Shown one piece after another: positions 25,423 through 33,784 of a stretch of 64,000 bases of DNA. Made by a program: the position numbers and the translations under genes. Origin of the DNA: RUG334 sp045599645 (GTDB lineage Bacteria; Muiribacteriota; Ozemobacteria; Ozemobacterales; Ozemobacteraceae); assembly GCA_045599645.1 (NCBI GenBank), contig JAZRWI010000080.1:22660-86659 (forward strand), given 5' to 3'. The notes under the pieces are model-generated. The model ran no database searches. It was not told the DNA's origin and worked only from the letters and a program-made list of their open reading frames with translations. The number at the start of each line of letters is the position of its first letter. The first letter of the stretch is position 1.

Positions 25423-27389
25423 TTCCTTGTTACCCCATATCTACCAAGTTCAAGTCCGAATTCATCGTTTATACGGCAGAGAGAAGATTCACTAAGATTG
25501 TAATCATATGGACTTCCACCGACAAAAGCTGGATCCAGAGCCACTGATAATGTTCCAACATCGCAGCCATAAACAGCATTCGCAAAGCCATAAATATCGT
25601 TATAGCAGTAGGTTGGATACTGGCTTTCATTCATATATGCAATACCAGTTGCACCGGCATTGGAGGTATTAGTGAAAATATTGTTAGTCAGGTAGAGAGA
25701 ACCAGTAGCAATAATCAAGGCTCTATCAGCATCAACAGTAACATGGTCTATTATATTGCCACCATCATTCCTGAGGATATTAGTGTAATTGATACCTTCT
25801 GGACTGACTACGAGGGTATTTGTAATAATGCTATTTGCAAAGGTTCCTCTTATACCCGTATTGTATGCATAAATATCTGTATTACGGATGAATGTCTGGT
25901 CATAAATGCTATCTGTGAAGTTTTCAAGACCAACAGAGGTATTTGTTATTCTTGAATTCTTCAAAGTCATATGGAAACATTTATTGATTGAAACTGCTAC
26001 TGATGAAATATCATCAAAATAACAATTTTCAAGTTCAACAGCCTGAGTTACCCCTTCAAAGCGTAAGCCGCCAACGGAATGCTTAACAGTAATGCCACTT
26101 ACAGCAACATTTACAGATTTAACATTAATAGTATAGCCACTGCAGCCAAAAATTTCTGCATTCCTGATAGCTGAAATACCTGTCTGAGAAGAAAGAATTG
26201 TAATTCCAGCCCAGTGTTCACGTTTACCTGAACCATCAAGAGGACTGAAAATAACCGGTTCAGCTTCTGTGCCATTAACAGTGAGTGAGCCATGAACCAG
26301 TATTTCTACTCTATCTGTATCAAAGCCAGATTTGAAGGAATCATTTTCGCTGATCTGGAATTCTGTTCCAGCTTCAACAGTCATATTGACACCCATGGGA
26401 ACAATAAGGTCTGCTGTTATCTTTACAGGAGAATCCAGTTTACTTATGTTAATATCGTTCTTAACTACGCCAGGAACGAAAACTAAGTCAGAGACCATCT
26501 TATCAGATTCAGCACCTACATTGTTTACAGCAGTAACTGCATAACGGCAGAAAACACCTGTTTCTGCTTCCACATCGCTGTAACTGCAACCCTTAGTAAT
26601 AACTGTTCCGTTGCAACGAACCCAGGCACCGCCCTTTTTCTGGCGATAAACATTATAGCCTGCAACAGAAAGCTTTGTTTCAGGAGCAGTCCAGGTCAAA
26701 GGCACTACACCAAGCTCAGTCATATCTGCTATCTTTATAGAAGATGGCTTATATGGCGCTTCGCCACTGGCAGTTCTAAAAGTATAATCGAAGGAAGAAT
26801 AACTATTAGAAAATTCATCAAGATATTGAATCTTGAAATGATATACAGTTTCTGGGGTTAGACCGGTTAAGAGGTAATAATGTATTTTATTTGGGCGTTC
26901 TTCTGCAACATAGCTACCATAGCTCATATCTTTGCCATAATGGATGTTACAGCAGATATCCTTGTAGGTCTGCCAATTAATTTCAACAGTAGTTGATGAA
27001 ACCTGGCCAATAACAACTTTAGAAATTCTGTTACTGGCGCTCAAGCGGTCTAATCGGATAAAATCAACTTTTGTTTCCTGATCAGATTTTACTTCAGACT
27101 GATACTGTTCAAGCGCAAAATCGCTGTGCTGAATAATAATATTATTAAGGCCAGCAGGGAGTTCTGGCAGTCTGAAAGAACCGTCCAGACCGGAATAAAC
27201 AATCTGGTCATCTGCAAACAGAGAAAAACATTTTGCATTAATTACTGCGTCGCCTTTTTCATCGATTAATCTGCTGCTAAAGCTGCCAGTATTGGACTGA
27301 CGGCTTCCACAGCCTGTAAGCAGAGCAGTTAATAGCAAAACTGCCAGCAAAAAAGCTGGCACTATTTTCCTTCTGTCAATTTGGAACAT
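25419..27389 (-). CDS. FN3 / right-handed beta-helix lipoprotein, paralogue 2 of 3
   Basis: About 656 residues from ATG at 27389, preferred over a GTG at 27398 because AGGTG lies six bases before the ATG. Lipobox LLTGC near residue 27. Domain order is the same as its neighbours: regulatory-like beta sandwich (SSRLIDEKGDAVINAKC), FN3 with LTGLTPETVYHFKIQYLDE, FN3 with VAGYNVYRQKKGG, the SPVKITADLIVPMGVNMTVE linker and a beta-helix from about residue 370. The start lies inside the end of paralogue 1 (14-base overlap). The three genes form one transcription unit of surface or periplasmic lipoproteins. Confidence 0.8.
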   Translation of the reverse strand: MFQIDRRKIVPAFLLAVLLLTALLTGCGSRQSNTGSFSSRLIDEKGDAVINAKCFSLFADDQIVYSGLDGSFRLPELPAGLNNIIIQHSDFALEQYQSEVKSDQETKVDFIRLDRLSASNRISKVVIGQVSSTTVEINWQTYKDICCNIHYGKDMSYGSYVAEERPNKIHYYLLTGLTPETVYHFKIQYLDEFSNSYSSFDYTFRTASGEAPYKPSSIKIADMTELGVVPLTWTAPETKLSVAGYNVYRQKKGGAWVRCNGTVITKGCSYSDVEAETGVFCRYAVTAVNNVGAESDKMVSDLVFVPGVVKNDINISKLDSPVKITADLIVPMGVNMTVEAGTEFQISENDSFKSGFDTDRVEILVHGSLTVNGTEAEPVIFSPLDGSGKREHWAGITILSSQTGISAIRNAEIFGCSGYTINVKSVNVAVSGITVKHSVGGLRFEGVTQAVELENCYFDDISSVAVSINKCFHMTLKNSRITNTSVGLENFTDSIYDQTFIRNTDIYAYNTGIRGTFANSIITNTLVVSPEGINYTNILRNDGGNIIDHVTVDADRALIIATGSLYLTNNIFTNTSNAGATGIAYMNESQYPTYCYNDIYGFANAVYGCDVGTLSVALDPAFVGGSPYDYNLSESSLCRINDEFGLELGRYGVTRK

Positions 27390-29385
27390 CTTCTGCACCT
27401 ATGTCTTCACCAGAATCATAACCAGCCTTTTTCAAAGTGCTGCCTGATTTTGGAGTGTAGCTGAAATTAGAATCTGTTAAAGCATCTATAAATGGGTCAC
27501 CGCCAGTTAAAGCCGGCCCTGAAGATGAACTAAATGCCAGGTCACCACTTACAGCTAATGCATTTCCAGAGGAATTGCCATACTTCATAGCTGGAACAGT
27601 CTGATTCCAAACACCATTATTCTGAATAGAGATATCAGTAGATGAAGTATTATTGCTTACATAAAGCAGACCCATGCTATTGCGGTTTTTATCAGCCAAC
27701 ATGAGATTGCTTCTGATAAATGTCTTTGCAGTATCTTTTACCTGAATACAAAGAGGTGCCTGAATAGTATTTCTGCGGATTTCATCAAAACCGTTGCAAA
27801 CGATACCTATTCCGCCAGTTCCCCACCCTATTGTATTGCGGTAAACCATAGAAGCAGAATTGTTAGCATTAACTTCAATAGCGGTAATTACATTAGCCTT
27901 GATTTTATTACCAGTAATCTGGTTCAGTTCATTATTCATAGCTCTAATGGCATATGAACAACCACTGAAGGTATTATCTGAAATTTTAATAACAGCATTG
28001 CTATCACTTATATCAATACCAGTAATACAAGAAACAAAGCTATTGTTATCTATTTCAATATCATTTTCTGATTTATTTGCATATATAGCAGCATCAGAGC
28101 AGTTGCTAAACCAGCATCCACTGATTTTTGGCAAACCATTTTCACCAACAACACCCTTTTCTGCAAATTGTATCTTTAAGCCTTCAAGAGATGATGCAGA
28201 CAGGTCTGCAGATTCTTTGAAGGTAATACCTTCCCAGTCACCATTCTCTGGAACTGCTTCTGCCGATGTAATACAGACTGGCTGACTTTCAGTTCCCTGA
28301 ACAAGCAAAGTACCAAGAACAGTTATACCAACCTTGTCTATTCCAACTCCGTCTGCATCCCACTTATCGATACCTGCAGCACGGATTTCTGTGCCTTTTG
28401 CAATAATAAGGCTTGCACCCTGAGCAATGATTAAATCCCCAGTGAGTTCATAAGGTGATCCCTGAGGATTCCAAACAACGTTAGTATTTATTGTTCCAGG
28501 CATAACCATTGATACAACGGCAGAAGGTGAACTTTCATCGCCACTGCCTGCAATTCTGGTTACTCTATAAAAATATTTTTCACCAACCTTAATACCCATA
28601 TCAACATATGAAGCCTGCTGAACAATACCTGTGTTTATTTTTTCAAATACACCATCAATGCTGGAAGAACGATAAACATTAAAGCCTGCAAAATCAGCAC
28701 TCGCATCTGCATTCCAAGCAAGAGAAAAAGCTGAATTTCCATAATTTTTTGAAATGGTCAGGCCTGTTGGAGGTTCACTTCTAGCTGCTACAGAGGTTGT
28801 AAAGGTTTTAACTTCTGAAGTAAGAGCTCTGTTAAACTTATCTGTTCCTAGACACTGGAATACATATGTAGTAGATGGAACAAGACCAGTAAGCTCAAAA
28901 ATGTGAGTATATTTCTTAGCTGAACTGCTTGGCAATACCTTATCCATCTGGGAATTACTGCCATAAGCAATCTTGGTATCAGCTTCAAATTTTGTTTTAA
29001 AGCTGATGGTAGCCTTTGTTGAAGTAACTTCAGAGACAACTATGTCATATATTTCGCCTGCTGACGGAAGCTGGAATGTGATATTTTCGACAATCATACC
29101 ACTCTGAACTTCGTAGCTCTTTGATTGACTCTGATAATTTTCCTTGCTGGCTACAAATTCATATATCTGTGGTTCTAAGTCTTCAATATTCCACTTACCA
29201 TAGTAGTCAGTAACAGCACTACGGCCGCCAACTGATACAACAGCTCCACTTAAAGCCTTAGCGTTTGTATCTAATACGATACCGCTGGCCCCACCCGAAG
29301 CAGCATCGTTGGAACCCATGCAGCCAATCAGGCTCATGACGGAAAATACAAGGATAAAAATTGTCATCAATCTAAAGTTTTTCAT
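27376..29385 (-). CDS. FN3 / right-handed beta-helix lipoprotein, paralogue 1 of 3
   Basis: 669 residues, first of the tandem set. Signal peptide with lipobox SLIGC at residues 18-22. A carboxypeptidase-regulatory-like domain (ASGIVLDTNAKALSGAVVSV), an FN3-like domain with LTGLVPSTTYVFQCLGTDK, a second FN3 (FAGFNVYRSSSIDG), the linker ELTGDLIIAQGASLIIAKGT and a C-terminal beta-helix rich in Asn follow. The C-terminus refers to DPFIDAL and GEDIGAE motifs seen as DPMFEG and GQIGAYG in paralogue 3, showing common descent. It is presumably lipid-anchored in the outer membrane. Ligand unknown. Confidence 0.8.
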   Translation of the reverse strand: MKNFRLMTIFILVFSVMSLIGCMGSNDAASGGASGIVLDTNAKALSGAVVSVGGRSAVTDYYGKWNIEDLEPQIYEFVASKENYQSQSKSYEVQSGMIVENITFQLPSAGEIYDIVVSEVTSTKATISFKTKFEADTKIAYGSNSQMDKVLPSSSAKKYTHIFELTGLVPSTTYVFQCLGTDKFNRALTSEVKTFTTSVAARSEPPTGLTISKNYGNSAFSLAWNADASADFAGFNVYRSSSIDGVFEKINTGIVQQASYVDMGIKVGEKYFYRVTRIAGSGDESSPSAVVSMVMPGTINTNVVWNPQGSPYELTGDLIIAQGASLIIAKGTEIRAAGIDKWDADGVGIDKVGITVLGTLLVQGTESQPVCITSAEAVPENGDWEGITFKESADLSASSLEGLKIQFAEKGVVGENGLPKISGCWFSNCSDAAIYANKSENDIEIDNNSFVSCITGIDISDSNAVIKISDNTFSGCSYAIRAMNNELNQITGNKIKANVITAIEVNANNSASMVYRNTIGWGTGGIGIVCNGFDEIRRNTIQAPLCIQVKDTAKTFIRSNLMLADKNRNSMGLLYVSNNTSSTDISIQNNGVWNQTVPAMKYGNSSGNALAVSGDLAFSSSSGPALTGGDPFIDALTDSNFSYTPKSGSTLKKAGYDSGEDIGAEDVPN

Positions 29386-29468
29386 AGCGTCTTCTTTGAA
29401 TTTCGGCTATTTGTCTTCAAAAGCTTAGATTTTTATATGACATCAAGAACAGATATTCCCTAAAATCG

Positions 29469-29516
29469 AAAAGGCACTCCATGCCGCTTCCTGAGCTCAG
29501 TATGGTGGTGCCTTTT
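29469..29516 (-). terminator. terminator of the 82-residue orphan gene
   Basis: AAAAGGCAC (29469-29477) pairs perfectly with GTGCCTTTT (29508-29516), giving a stem followed on the minus strand by a T-rich tract. It lies between the orphan gene and the lipoprotein operon. Confidence 0.6.
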
Positions 29517-29541
29517 TGCTTGAATGCTTAGCAGTTTGTTT

Positions 29542-29790
29542 TTATGCTACTTCTTCAAGATTAATTGTAGAATCTTCGCACTGGCTGGCAAGATCAATCT
29601 TACCGTTGCTCATGTCAAAGAGTCTCTGCTGAATTCTGGCCTGAACGATTTCAAGACCGTTTGGCAGGTCGAGCAGGTTGATGTCTTTTCCTAAGACTTC
29701 GCCGTAGTTTTCTTTAATATGCTGAATCATACGAATTCTGAATTCAGCATCTGTCTTGGCCTGATACAATGGAGTATTAGGTAGAATCAC
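29542..29790 (-). CDS. 82-residue protein of unknown function
   Basis: 82 residues from GTG at 29790 with a strong GGGGG SD six bases upstream. The protein is soluble and probably helical (AEFRIRMIQHIKENYGEVLG, EIVQARIQQRLFDMSNGKID), with no signal peptide, membrane helix or motif that I recognise. It is transcribed alone, has its own terminator and lies beside the G-rich repeat cluster. The good SD and terminator support a real gene; function is unknown. Confidence 0.6.
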   Translation of the reverse strand: MILPNTPLYQAKTDAEFRIRMIQHIKENYGEVLGKDINLLDLPNGLEIVQARIQQRLFDMSNGKIDLASQCEDSTINLEEVA

Positions 29791-29909
29791 GATTTACCCC
29801 CTGGAATGTGATTTAGATACAGTTCACACTACTTATCGGCAAGACTGAATATTCCCTTAATGCTTTTTTTATATCTCAGAAAAATAGCAACTTTATAACT
29901 TGCCCAAAA
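29791..29909. other. intergenic DNA between the orphan gene and the repeat cluster
   Basis: Together with the repeat that follows, this is part of a 402-base gap without genes. No promoter, RNA gene or clear hairpin was recognised in this first part. Confidence 0.4.
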
Positions 29910-30053
29910 GAAGATATCCCAAAACTAGAAATCTATAAAAATCCCGATGTACAGTAGATTCCTAAAACCTCCCTTTTTAAGGGAGGGTAGGGAGGGTTTT
30001 GATTTTAGAAAGAACTTGTTTTGAATGCATAAAATCGAGTTTTCAGACAGCCT
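29910..30053 (+). repeat. dispersed ~145-bp repeat, copy A1, with G-quadruplex motif
   Basis: This copy matches, in opposite orientation, the two units at 58225-58520. It contains CCCAAAACTAGAAAT, TCCCGATGTACAG, the palindrome CCTCCCTT/AAGGGAGG, GGGAGGGTAGGGAGGG (29981-29996), TGCATAAAATCGAGTTTTCA and the right terminal repeat GACAGCCTC. The left terminal repeat GAGGCTGTC is degraded to GAAGATATC here. Confidence 0.85.
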
Positions 30054-30146
30054 CTTTAAGGGAGGGTAGGGAGGGTTTTGATTTTAGAAAGAACTTGTTT
30101 TGAATGCATAAAATAGAGTATTCAGACAGCCTCCAAAGAGGCTTAA
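30054..30146 (+). repeat. dispersed repeat, copy A2, 5'-truncated
   Basis: A second copy starts directly after the first but only from the G-rich core: GGGAGGGTAGGGAGGG (30060-30075), the TTTTGATTTTAGAAAGAAC segment, GCATAAAATAGAG and GACAGCCTC, followed by CAAAGAGGCT, so that AGCCTC and GAGGCT can form a small terminal hairpin. Confidence 0.85.
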
Positions 30147-30192
30147 GCCACTTATAATGTAGGTTTACTAAAATTTACATTTAAAATATTGC

Positions 30193-30795
30193 ATGCATAA
30201 TTTGCATAGAGTAAAATCCCGCATCATGCAAAATTTGTATCAGAAAATACAGAAGATAGAAAGTCTTCAAGCCGCTGCTGACCGCGCAACAGCAGCTTTC
30301 AAAAAACGTTACAACGTTGATTGTTTACAACACTGCGCAGAATGTTGCAAATACAATGATATCAATGCCTCACCCTTGGAATTCCTTCCAATGGCATGGC
30401 ATCTTTATAAAACAGGACAATTAGAGGATTTCTTCGAGAAAATATCAAAAACTGATTCCAAACAATGTATTTTTTCTGTTTTTAAAGACGATAGATGGGG
30501 TTGCACCTGCTATCCTAGCCGTGGCATGATATGCAGATTGTTTGGTTTTGCCTGCACCAAGAACAAGCTTGGGAAACCAGCATTCGCAGCCTGTCACACT
30601 CTCAAGCACAGCTTCCCAGATAAAATAAATGCTATTTGCCAAAAAGTAACTATCAGCAAAAGAGTACCAGTTATAGCTGATTTTTATCAAAAGCTTTCCA
30701 TGCTTGATCTAAGCTTAGGTGAAGAACTCATACCCATCAACCAAGCCATAAAAGAAGCTTGTGAAATCGTCTATATGCACACCGCTTATAAATAA
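30193..30795 (+). CDS. YkgJ-type cysteine-cluster protein
   Basis: 200 residues with the metal-binding Cys pattern of the YkgJ (CxxCxCC-like, Zn/Fe-chelating) family: CLQHCAECC near residues 45-53, then a CTCYPSRGMICRLFGFAC block that matches the family CPxRPxxCRxFPC-type core. Family members are thought to bind a metal ion; the biochemical role is unsettled. No signal peptide. The start is uncertain because no good SD is visible; an internal ATG at 30226 is equally possible. A TATAAT at 30153-30158 may be its -10 box. Confidence 0.75.
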   Translation: MHNLHRVKSRIMQNLYQKIQKIESLQAAADRATAAFKKRYNVDCLQHCAECCKYNDINASPLEFLPMAWHLYKTGQLEDFFEKISKTDSKQCIFSVFKDDRWGCTCYPSRGMICRLFGFACTKNKLGKPAFAACHTLKHSFPDKINAICQKVTISKRVPVIADFYQKLSMLDLSLGEELIPINQAIKEACEIVYMHTAYK

Positions 30796-30808
30796 AGCGA
30801 GTCCACAG

Positions 30809-31558
30809 TCATGAATTAATATCAATGCCTGTTCTGAGGCCGACGAAGCTGTCCATCTGGCTGAGAGCCATGGCAATGCCTGGCATAAAGCAATCTCTGT
30901 TGATTGTATCGTGTCTTATAGTGAGAGTCTGGCCCAAGTCACCGAAAATTACTTCCTGATGAGCAACCAAACCAGGTAATCTTACTGAGTGCATAGGAAT
31001 TACATCGGGATTATTTTCTTCATCAAGCTTTCCAATGGCTTCAAGCATGCCTTTTCTAGTCTTGATTGCAGTTCCAGAAGGCTTATCAACCTTCTGGTCA
31101 TGATGTAGTTCAATAATTTCAGCTTTCTTCATAAACTTAGCTGCTATCTTGGCAAAATTCATCATTAAAATAGCGCCAATGGCAAAGTTTGGAACAATCA
31201 TAATAGCTGTTTTATTCTTCCGGGCTAATTCATCTAGCATTTTCATATTTTCAGAAGAAATGCCGGTAGTTCCAATAAGAATAGGAGTCTTGGAATTAAG
31301 GCAGGTTATGGCATTTCCAACAACTGCAGAAGGAGCTGTAAAATCGATTACAACGTCTACCTTTGCGCTTGCAAGTCCTTCCTGCATTGTTCCGCAGACA
31401 ATAATATCGCTATCGATGCCTGCAACCTTGTTCAAAGGAGCATCGCAGTGCTTTGGATCAACACCTGCTACCAATTTATAATCAGGAAGATTGCTAATAT
31501 AATTGCAGACAGTCTTCCCCATCTTTCCGCCACAACCAGAAACTAATACGTTCTTCAT
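30809..31558 (-). CDS. dapB: 4-hydroxy-tetrahydrodipicolinate reductase DapB
   Basis: 249 residues, usual length. The nucleotide-binding loop SGCGGKMGKTV is at the N-terminus, VIDFTAPSAV follows, and the catalytic signature ELHHDQKVDKPSGTA is intact. DapB reduces 4-hydroxy-tetrahydrodipicolinate with NAD(P)H in the lysine/diaminopimelate pathway, feeding peptidoglycan synthesis. The ATG shares one base with the dut stop (TAATG), so the two are cotranslated. No other dap gene is present in the window. Confidence 0.96.
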   Translation of the reverse strand: MKNVLVSGCGGKMGKTVCNYISNLPDYKLVAGVDPKHCDAPLNKVAGIDSDIIVCGTMQEGLASAKVDVVIDFTAPSAVVGNAITCLNSKTPILIGTTGISSENMKMLDELARKNKTAIMIVPNFAIGAILMMNFAKIAAKFMKKAEIIELHHDQKVDKPSGTAIKTRKGMLEAIGKLDEENNPDVIPMHSVRLPGLVAHQEVIFGDLGQTLTIRHDTINRDCFMPGIAMALSQMDSFVGLRTGIDINS

Positions 31559-31986
31559 TATTTAACTCCTGTTGAACCGAAACCGCCAGCTCCTCTGGCT
31601 GTATCGTCTAATACTTCAACCTGTTCAAAAGCCACCTGAGTTACATGAGCAAACACCATCTGTGCAATACGCATACCTGGTTCAATAACAAAATCATTCT
31701 TACCGTGATTAATTAAAATCACACAGATTTCGCCGCGATAATCACTATCAATAGTGCCTGGAGCATTAAGAACTGTCACCCCATGCTTTGCAGCAAGACC
31801 GGAACGAGGTCTGATCTGTGCTTCCAAACCCATAGGCATGGCTATCCTGATTCCGGTCGGAACCTTTTCAAACTCACCTGCTTTAATAGTAACAGCCTGT
31901 GATGCGCACAAATCATAGCCTGCAGAACCTGCAGTTGCCATTTCTGGCATCTTAGAGTCAGTAATCTGAATAAAAACCTTTTCCAA
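31558..31986 (-). CDS. dut: deoxyuridine 5'-triphosphate nucleotidohydrolase (dUTPase)
   Basis: 142 residues, the size of a trimeric dUTPase. Motifs are in order: AGYDLCAS (motif 1), PRSGLAAKHGV (motif 2), NAPGTIDSDYRGEI (motif 3), RIAQMVF (motif 4) and the C-terminal RGAGGFGSTG (motif 5). It hydrolyses dUTP to dUMP and keeps uracil out of DNA. The TTG start is set by AAGGAG six bases upstream. That SD is part of the first unit of the 66-bp tandem repeat that fills the leader. Confidence 0.96.
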   Translation of the reverse strand: MEKVFIQITDSKMPEMATAGSAGYDLCASQAVTIKAGEFEKVPTGIRIAMPMGLEAQIRPRSGLAAKHGVTVLNAPGTIDSDYRGEICVILINHGKNDFVIEPGMRIAQMVFAHVTQVAFEQVEVLDDTARGAGGFGSTGVK

Positions 31987-31989
31987 TGT

Positions 31990-32319
31990 TTTCTCCTTTA
32001 TAGCGGGTAGGATAAATCCCCCCTGCCCCCTTTAACAAAGGGGGTTTTAGAAAGTTTCTACTTTATAGCGGGTAGGATAAATCCCCCCTGCCCCCCTTTA
32101 ACAAAGGGGGTTTTAGAAAGTTTCTCCTTTATAGCGGGTAGGATAAATCCCCCCTGCCCCCCTTTAACAAAGGGGGTTTTAGAAAGTTTCTACTTTATAG
32201 CGGGTAGGATAAATCCCCCCTCCCCCCCTTTAACAAAGGGGGTTTTAGAAAGTTCCTACTTTATAGCGGGTAGGATAAATCCCCCCTGCCCCCCTTTAAC
32301 AAAGGGGGTTTTAGAAAGT
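31990..32319 (-). repeat. five tandem ~66-bp repeats in the dut leader
   Basis: Units begin at about 31990, 32055, 32121, 32187 and 32253; the first is 65 bp, the others 66. They are nearly identical. Each holds TATAGCGGGTAGGATAAATC, a C6 run, a second C5-7 run and the hairpin CCCCCTTT-AAC-AAAGGGGG. Units 1 and 3 carry CTCCTTT (an SD on the minus strand), units 2, 4 and 5 carry CTACTTT. Unit 1 contains the working dut SD. The array fills most of the 432-base gap upstream of dut. Confidence 0.95.
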
Positions 32320-32341
32320 GATTAATTTCTATTAGACAAAG

Positions 32342-32347
32342 ATTATA
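32342..32347 (-). promoter_or_regulatory. -10 box, possible dut-dapB promoter
   Basis: A perfect TATAAT on the minus strand just upstream of the repeat array; no convincing -35 is seen. If used, all five repeats would be transcribed in the dut mRNA leader. Confidence 0.35.
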
Positions 32348-32363
32348 TCATTTTATAATAAAA

Positions 32364-32396
32364 TAAGGCACCCTTCTTTTAGAGAAAGGTGCCTTA
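32364..32396 (-). terminator. terminator of the aminotransferase gene
   Basis: TAAGGCACC (32364-32372) and GGTGCCTTA (32388-32396) form a 9-bp stem followed on the minus strand by a T-rich tract. It isolates dut-dapB from the upstream aminotransferase. Confidence 0.7.
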
Positions 32397-32418
32397 GCGT
32401 TTTTTGCTGCCCTAGATT

Positions 32419-33636
32419 TTATGCTGCCATATCAAGAGTTTCAAACAGCTGATACTCTCTGATAGCTTCACCAAGCACTTCCATGGCTCTCGCTATCTTT
32501 GCAGAATCAATGGTATAGCTTAAGCGGATTTCGTTTGTTCCAAGGCCTGGCGTTGCATAAAAGCCCTGGGCTGGTGCTACTAGAACAGTGTCACCATCAT
32601 AATCAAAATCAGTAAGCATCCATTTTGCAAATTCTTCGGCATTCTTTATCGGAAGCTTTACAATGCAATAGAAAGCTCCGCCTGGTGTTTCGCATACAAC
32701 TCCTGGAATCTTAGAAAGGCCTTCCATCAAAACATTTCTGCGGTGTTCGTATTCTTCAAGTATAGGCTGGAAATAAGATGGATCCATCATTACACCAGCT
32801 ACTGCAGCCTTCTGTTCCAATGTTGGGGAACAAAGTCGGCACTGAGCAAACTTGATACAAGCTTCCATAACCTTCTTGTTCCAGCTTCCAATCATACCAA
32901 TACGGGCGCCACAGGCAGAATAACGCTTTGAAATACTGTCAATTACGATAGCGTTGCTGCGTGCTTCGCGAACCTGCATTATTGAAGTATACTGATGACC
33001 GTCATAAATAAATTCCCTATAAACTTCATCAGAGAGGATATACAGATTATGAACCTTGGCAATCAATGCAAGACGGCGAAGTTCATCCTTTGTATAAACT
33101 GTTCCGGTAGGATTATTAGGATTGCAGATGAGAATACCTTTTGTTCGTGGTGTGATAGCTTCTTCAATTACTTCATTTGAGGGAAGGTGAAAACCATTTT
33201 CCGGATATGTTCTGACAGCTTTGAGGTTAATTCCTGCTTCGGTGGCAATACCATTATAGTTTGTGTAGAATGGTTCAAAAACCAGTAATTCATCGCCAAT
33301 ATCGCAGGTTGCTAAGAATGCAAAATAAACAGCCTCTGTGCCTGATGTAGTTACAACAATATCCTCCGGCTTAAGATTTATATTCATTCTGTTGTAATAC
33401 ATTGAAAAGGCTTCCAATAAGGAATCTTCACCCTGAGACGGGCTATAAGCCAAAATCTTCTTATCGAAGTTCTTTATTTCTTCCATAATCGGAGCTGGTG
33501 TTGGAATATCTGGCTGTCCGATGTTCAGTGGTATTACATTAATCCCCTGTTCCTCTGCTTTATTTGCAAGAGGAATTAGCTTACGGATAGGAGAGGCCTG
33601 CATTTGCCTTGCTCTGTTAGATACGTTCTGCATCAT
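32419..33636 (-). CDS. class I/II PLP-dependent aminotransferase
   Basis: 405 residues with fold type I signatures: IPLNIGQPDIPTP at the N-terminus, ICNPNNPTGTVYTKDEL for substrate/PLP contacts, LYILSDEVYREFIYDG, and the Schiff-base lysine in DSISKRYSACGARIG. It transfers amino groups between amino acids and 2-oxo acids; relatives include aspartate and aromatic aminotransferases, and the exact substrate cannot be told. Two adjacent ATG codons are possible starts, both a few bases after AAGGAC. It is monocistronic with its own terminator. Confidence 0.88.
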   Translation of the reverse strand: MMQNVSNRARQMQASPIRKLIPLANKAEEQGINVIPLNIGQPDIPTPAPIMEEIKNFDKKILAYSPSQGEDSLLEAFSMYYNRMNINLKPEDIVVTTSGTEAVYFAFLATCDIGDELLVFEPFYTNYNGIATEAGINLKAVRTYPENGFHLPSNEVIEEAITPRTKGILICNPNNPTGTVYTKDELRRLALIAKVHNLYILSDEVYREFIYDGHQYTSIMQVREARSNAIVIDSISKRYSACGARIGMIGSWNKKVMEACIKFAQCRLCSPTLEQKAAVAGVMMDPSYFQPILEEYEHRRNVLMEGLSKIPGVVCETPGGAFYCIVKLPIKNAEEFAKWMLTDFDYDGDTVLVAPAQGFYATPGLGTNEIRLSYTIDSAKIARAMEVLGEAIREYQLFETLDMAA

Positions 33637-33724
33637 TAACTGTCCTTTTTTAATCCGTTTCCTTGTTTTTTATTTATACTATTTGTGCTTTTCACACCTA
33701 TCATCGTACTGTTTCGGCATTTCT

Positions 33725-33752
33725 TTGCATTTTGCTTAGTTAGTAGTAAAAT
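33725..33752 (+). promoter_or_regulatory. possible promoter of the creatininase-family gene
   Basis: TTGCAT (33725-33730), a 16-base spacer and TAAAAT (33747-33752), about 30 bases before the start. Confidence 0.4.
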
Positions 33753-33784
33753 ATGCTTAAAAGCTTTTGCATTTTGGGGGAATC

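Noticed and set aside
31990..32319. CRISPR array
   Set aside because: Units are tandem with no variable spacers, so this is a direct repeat array.
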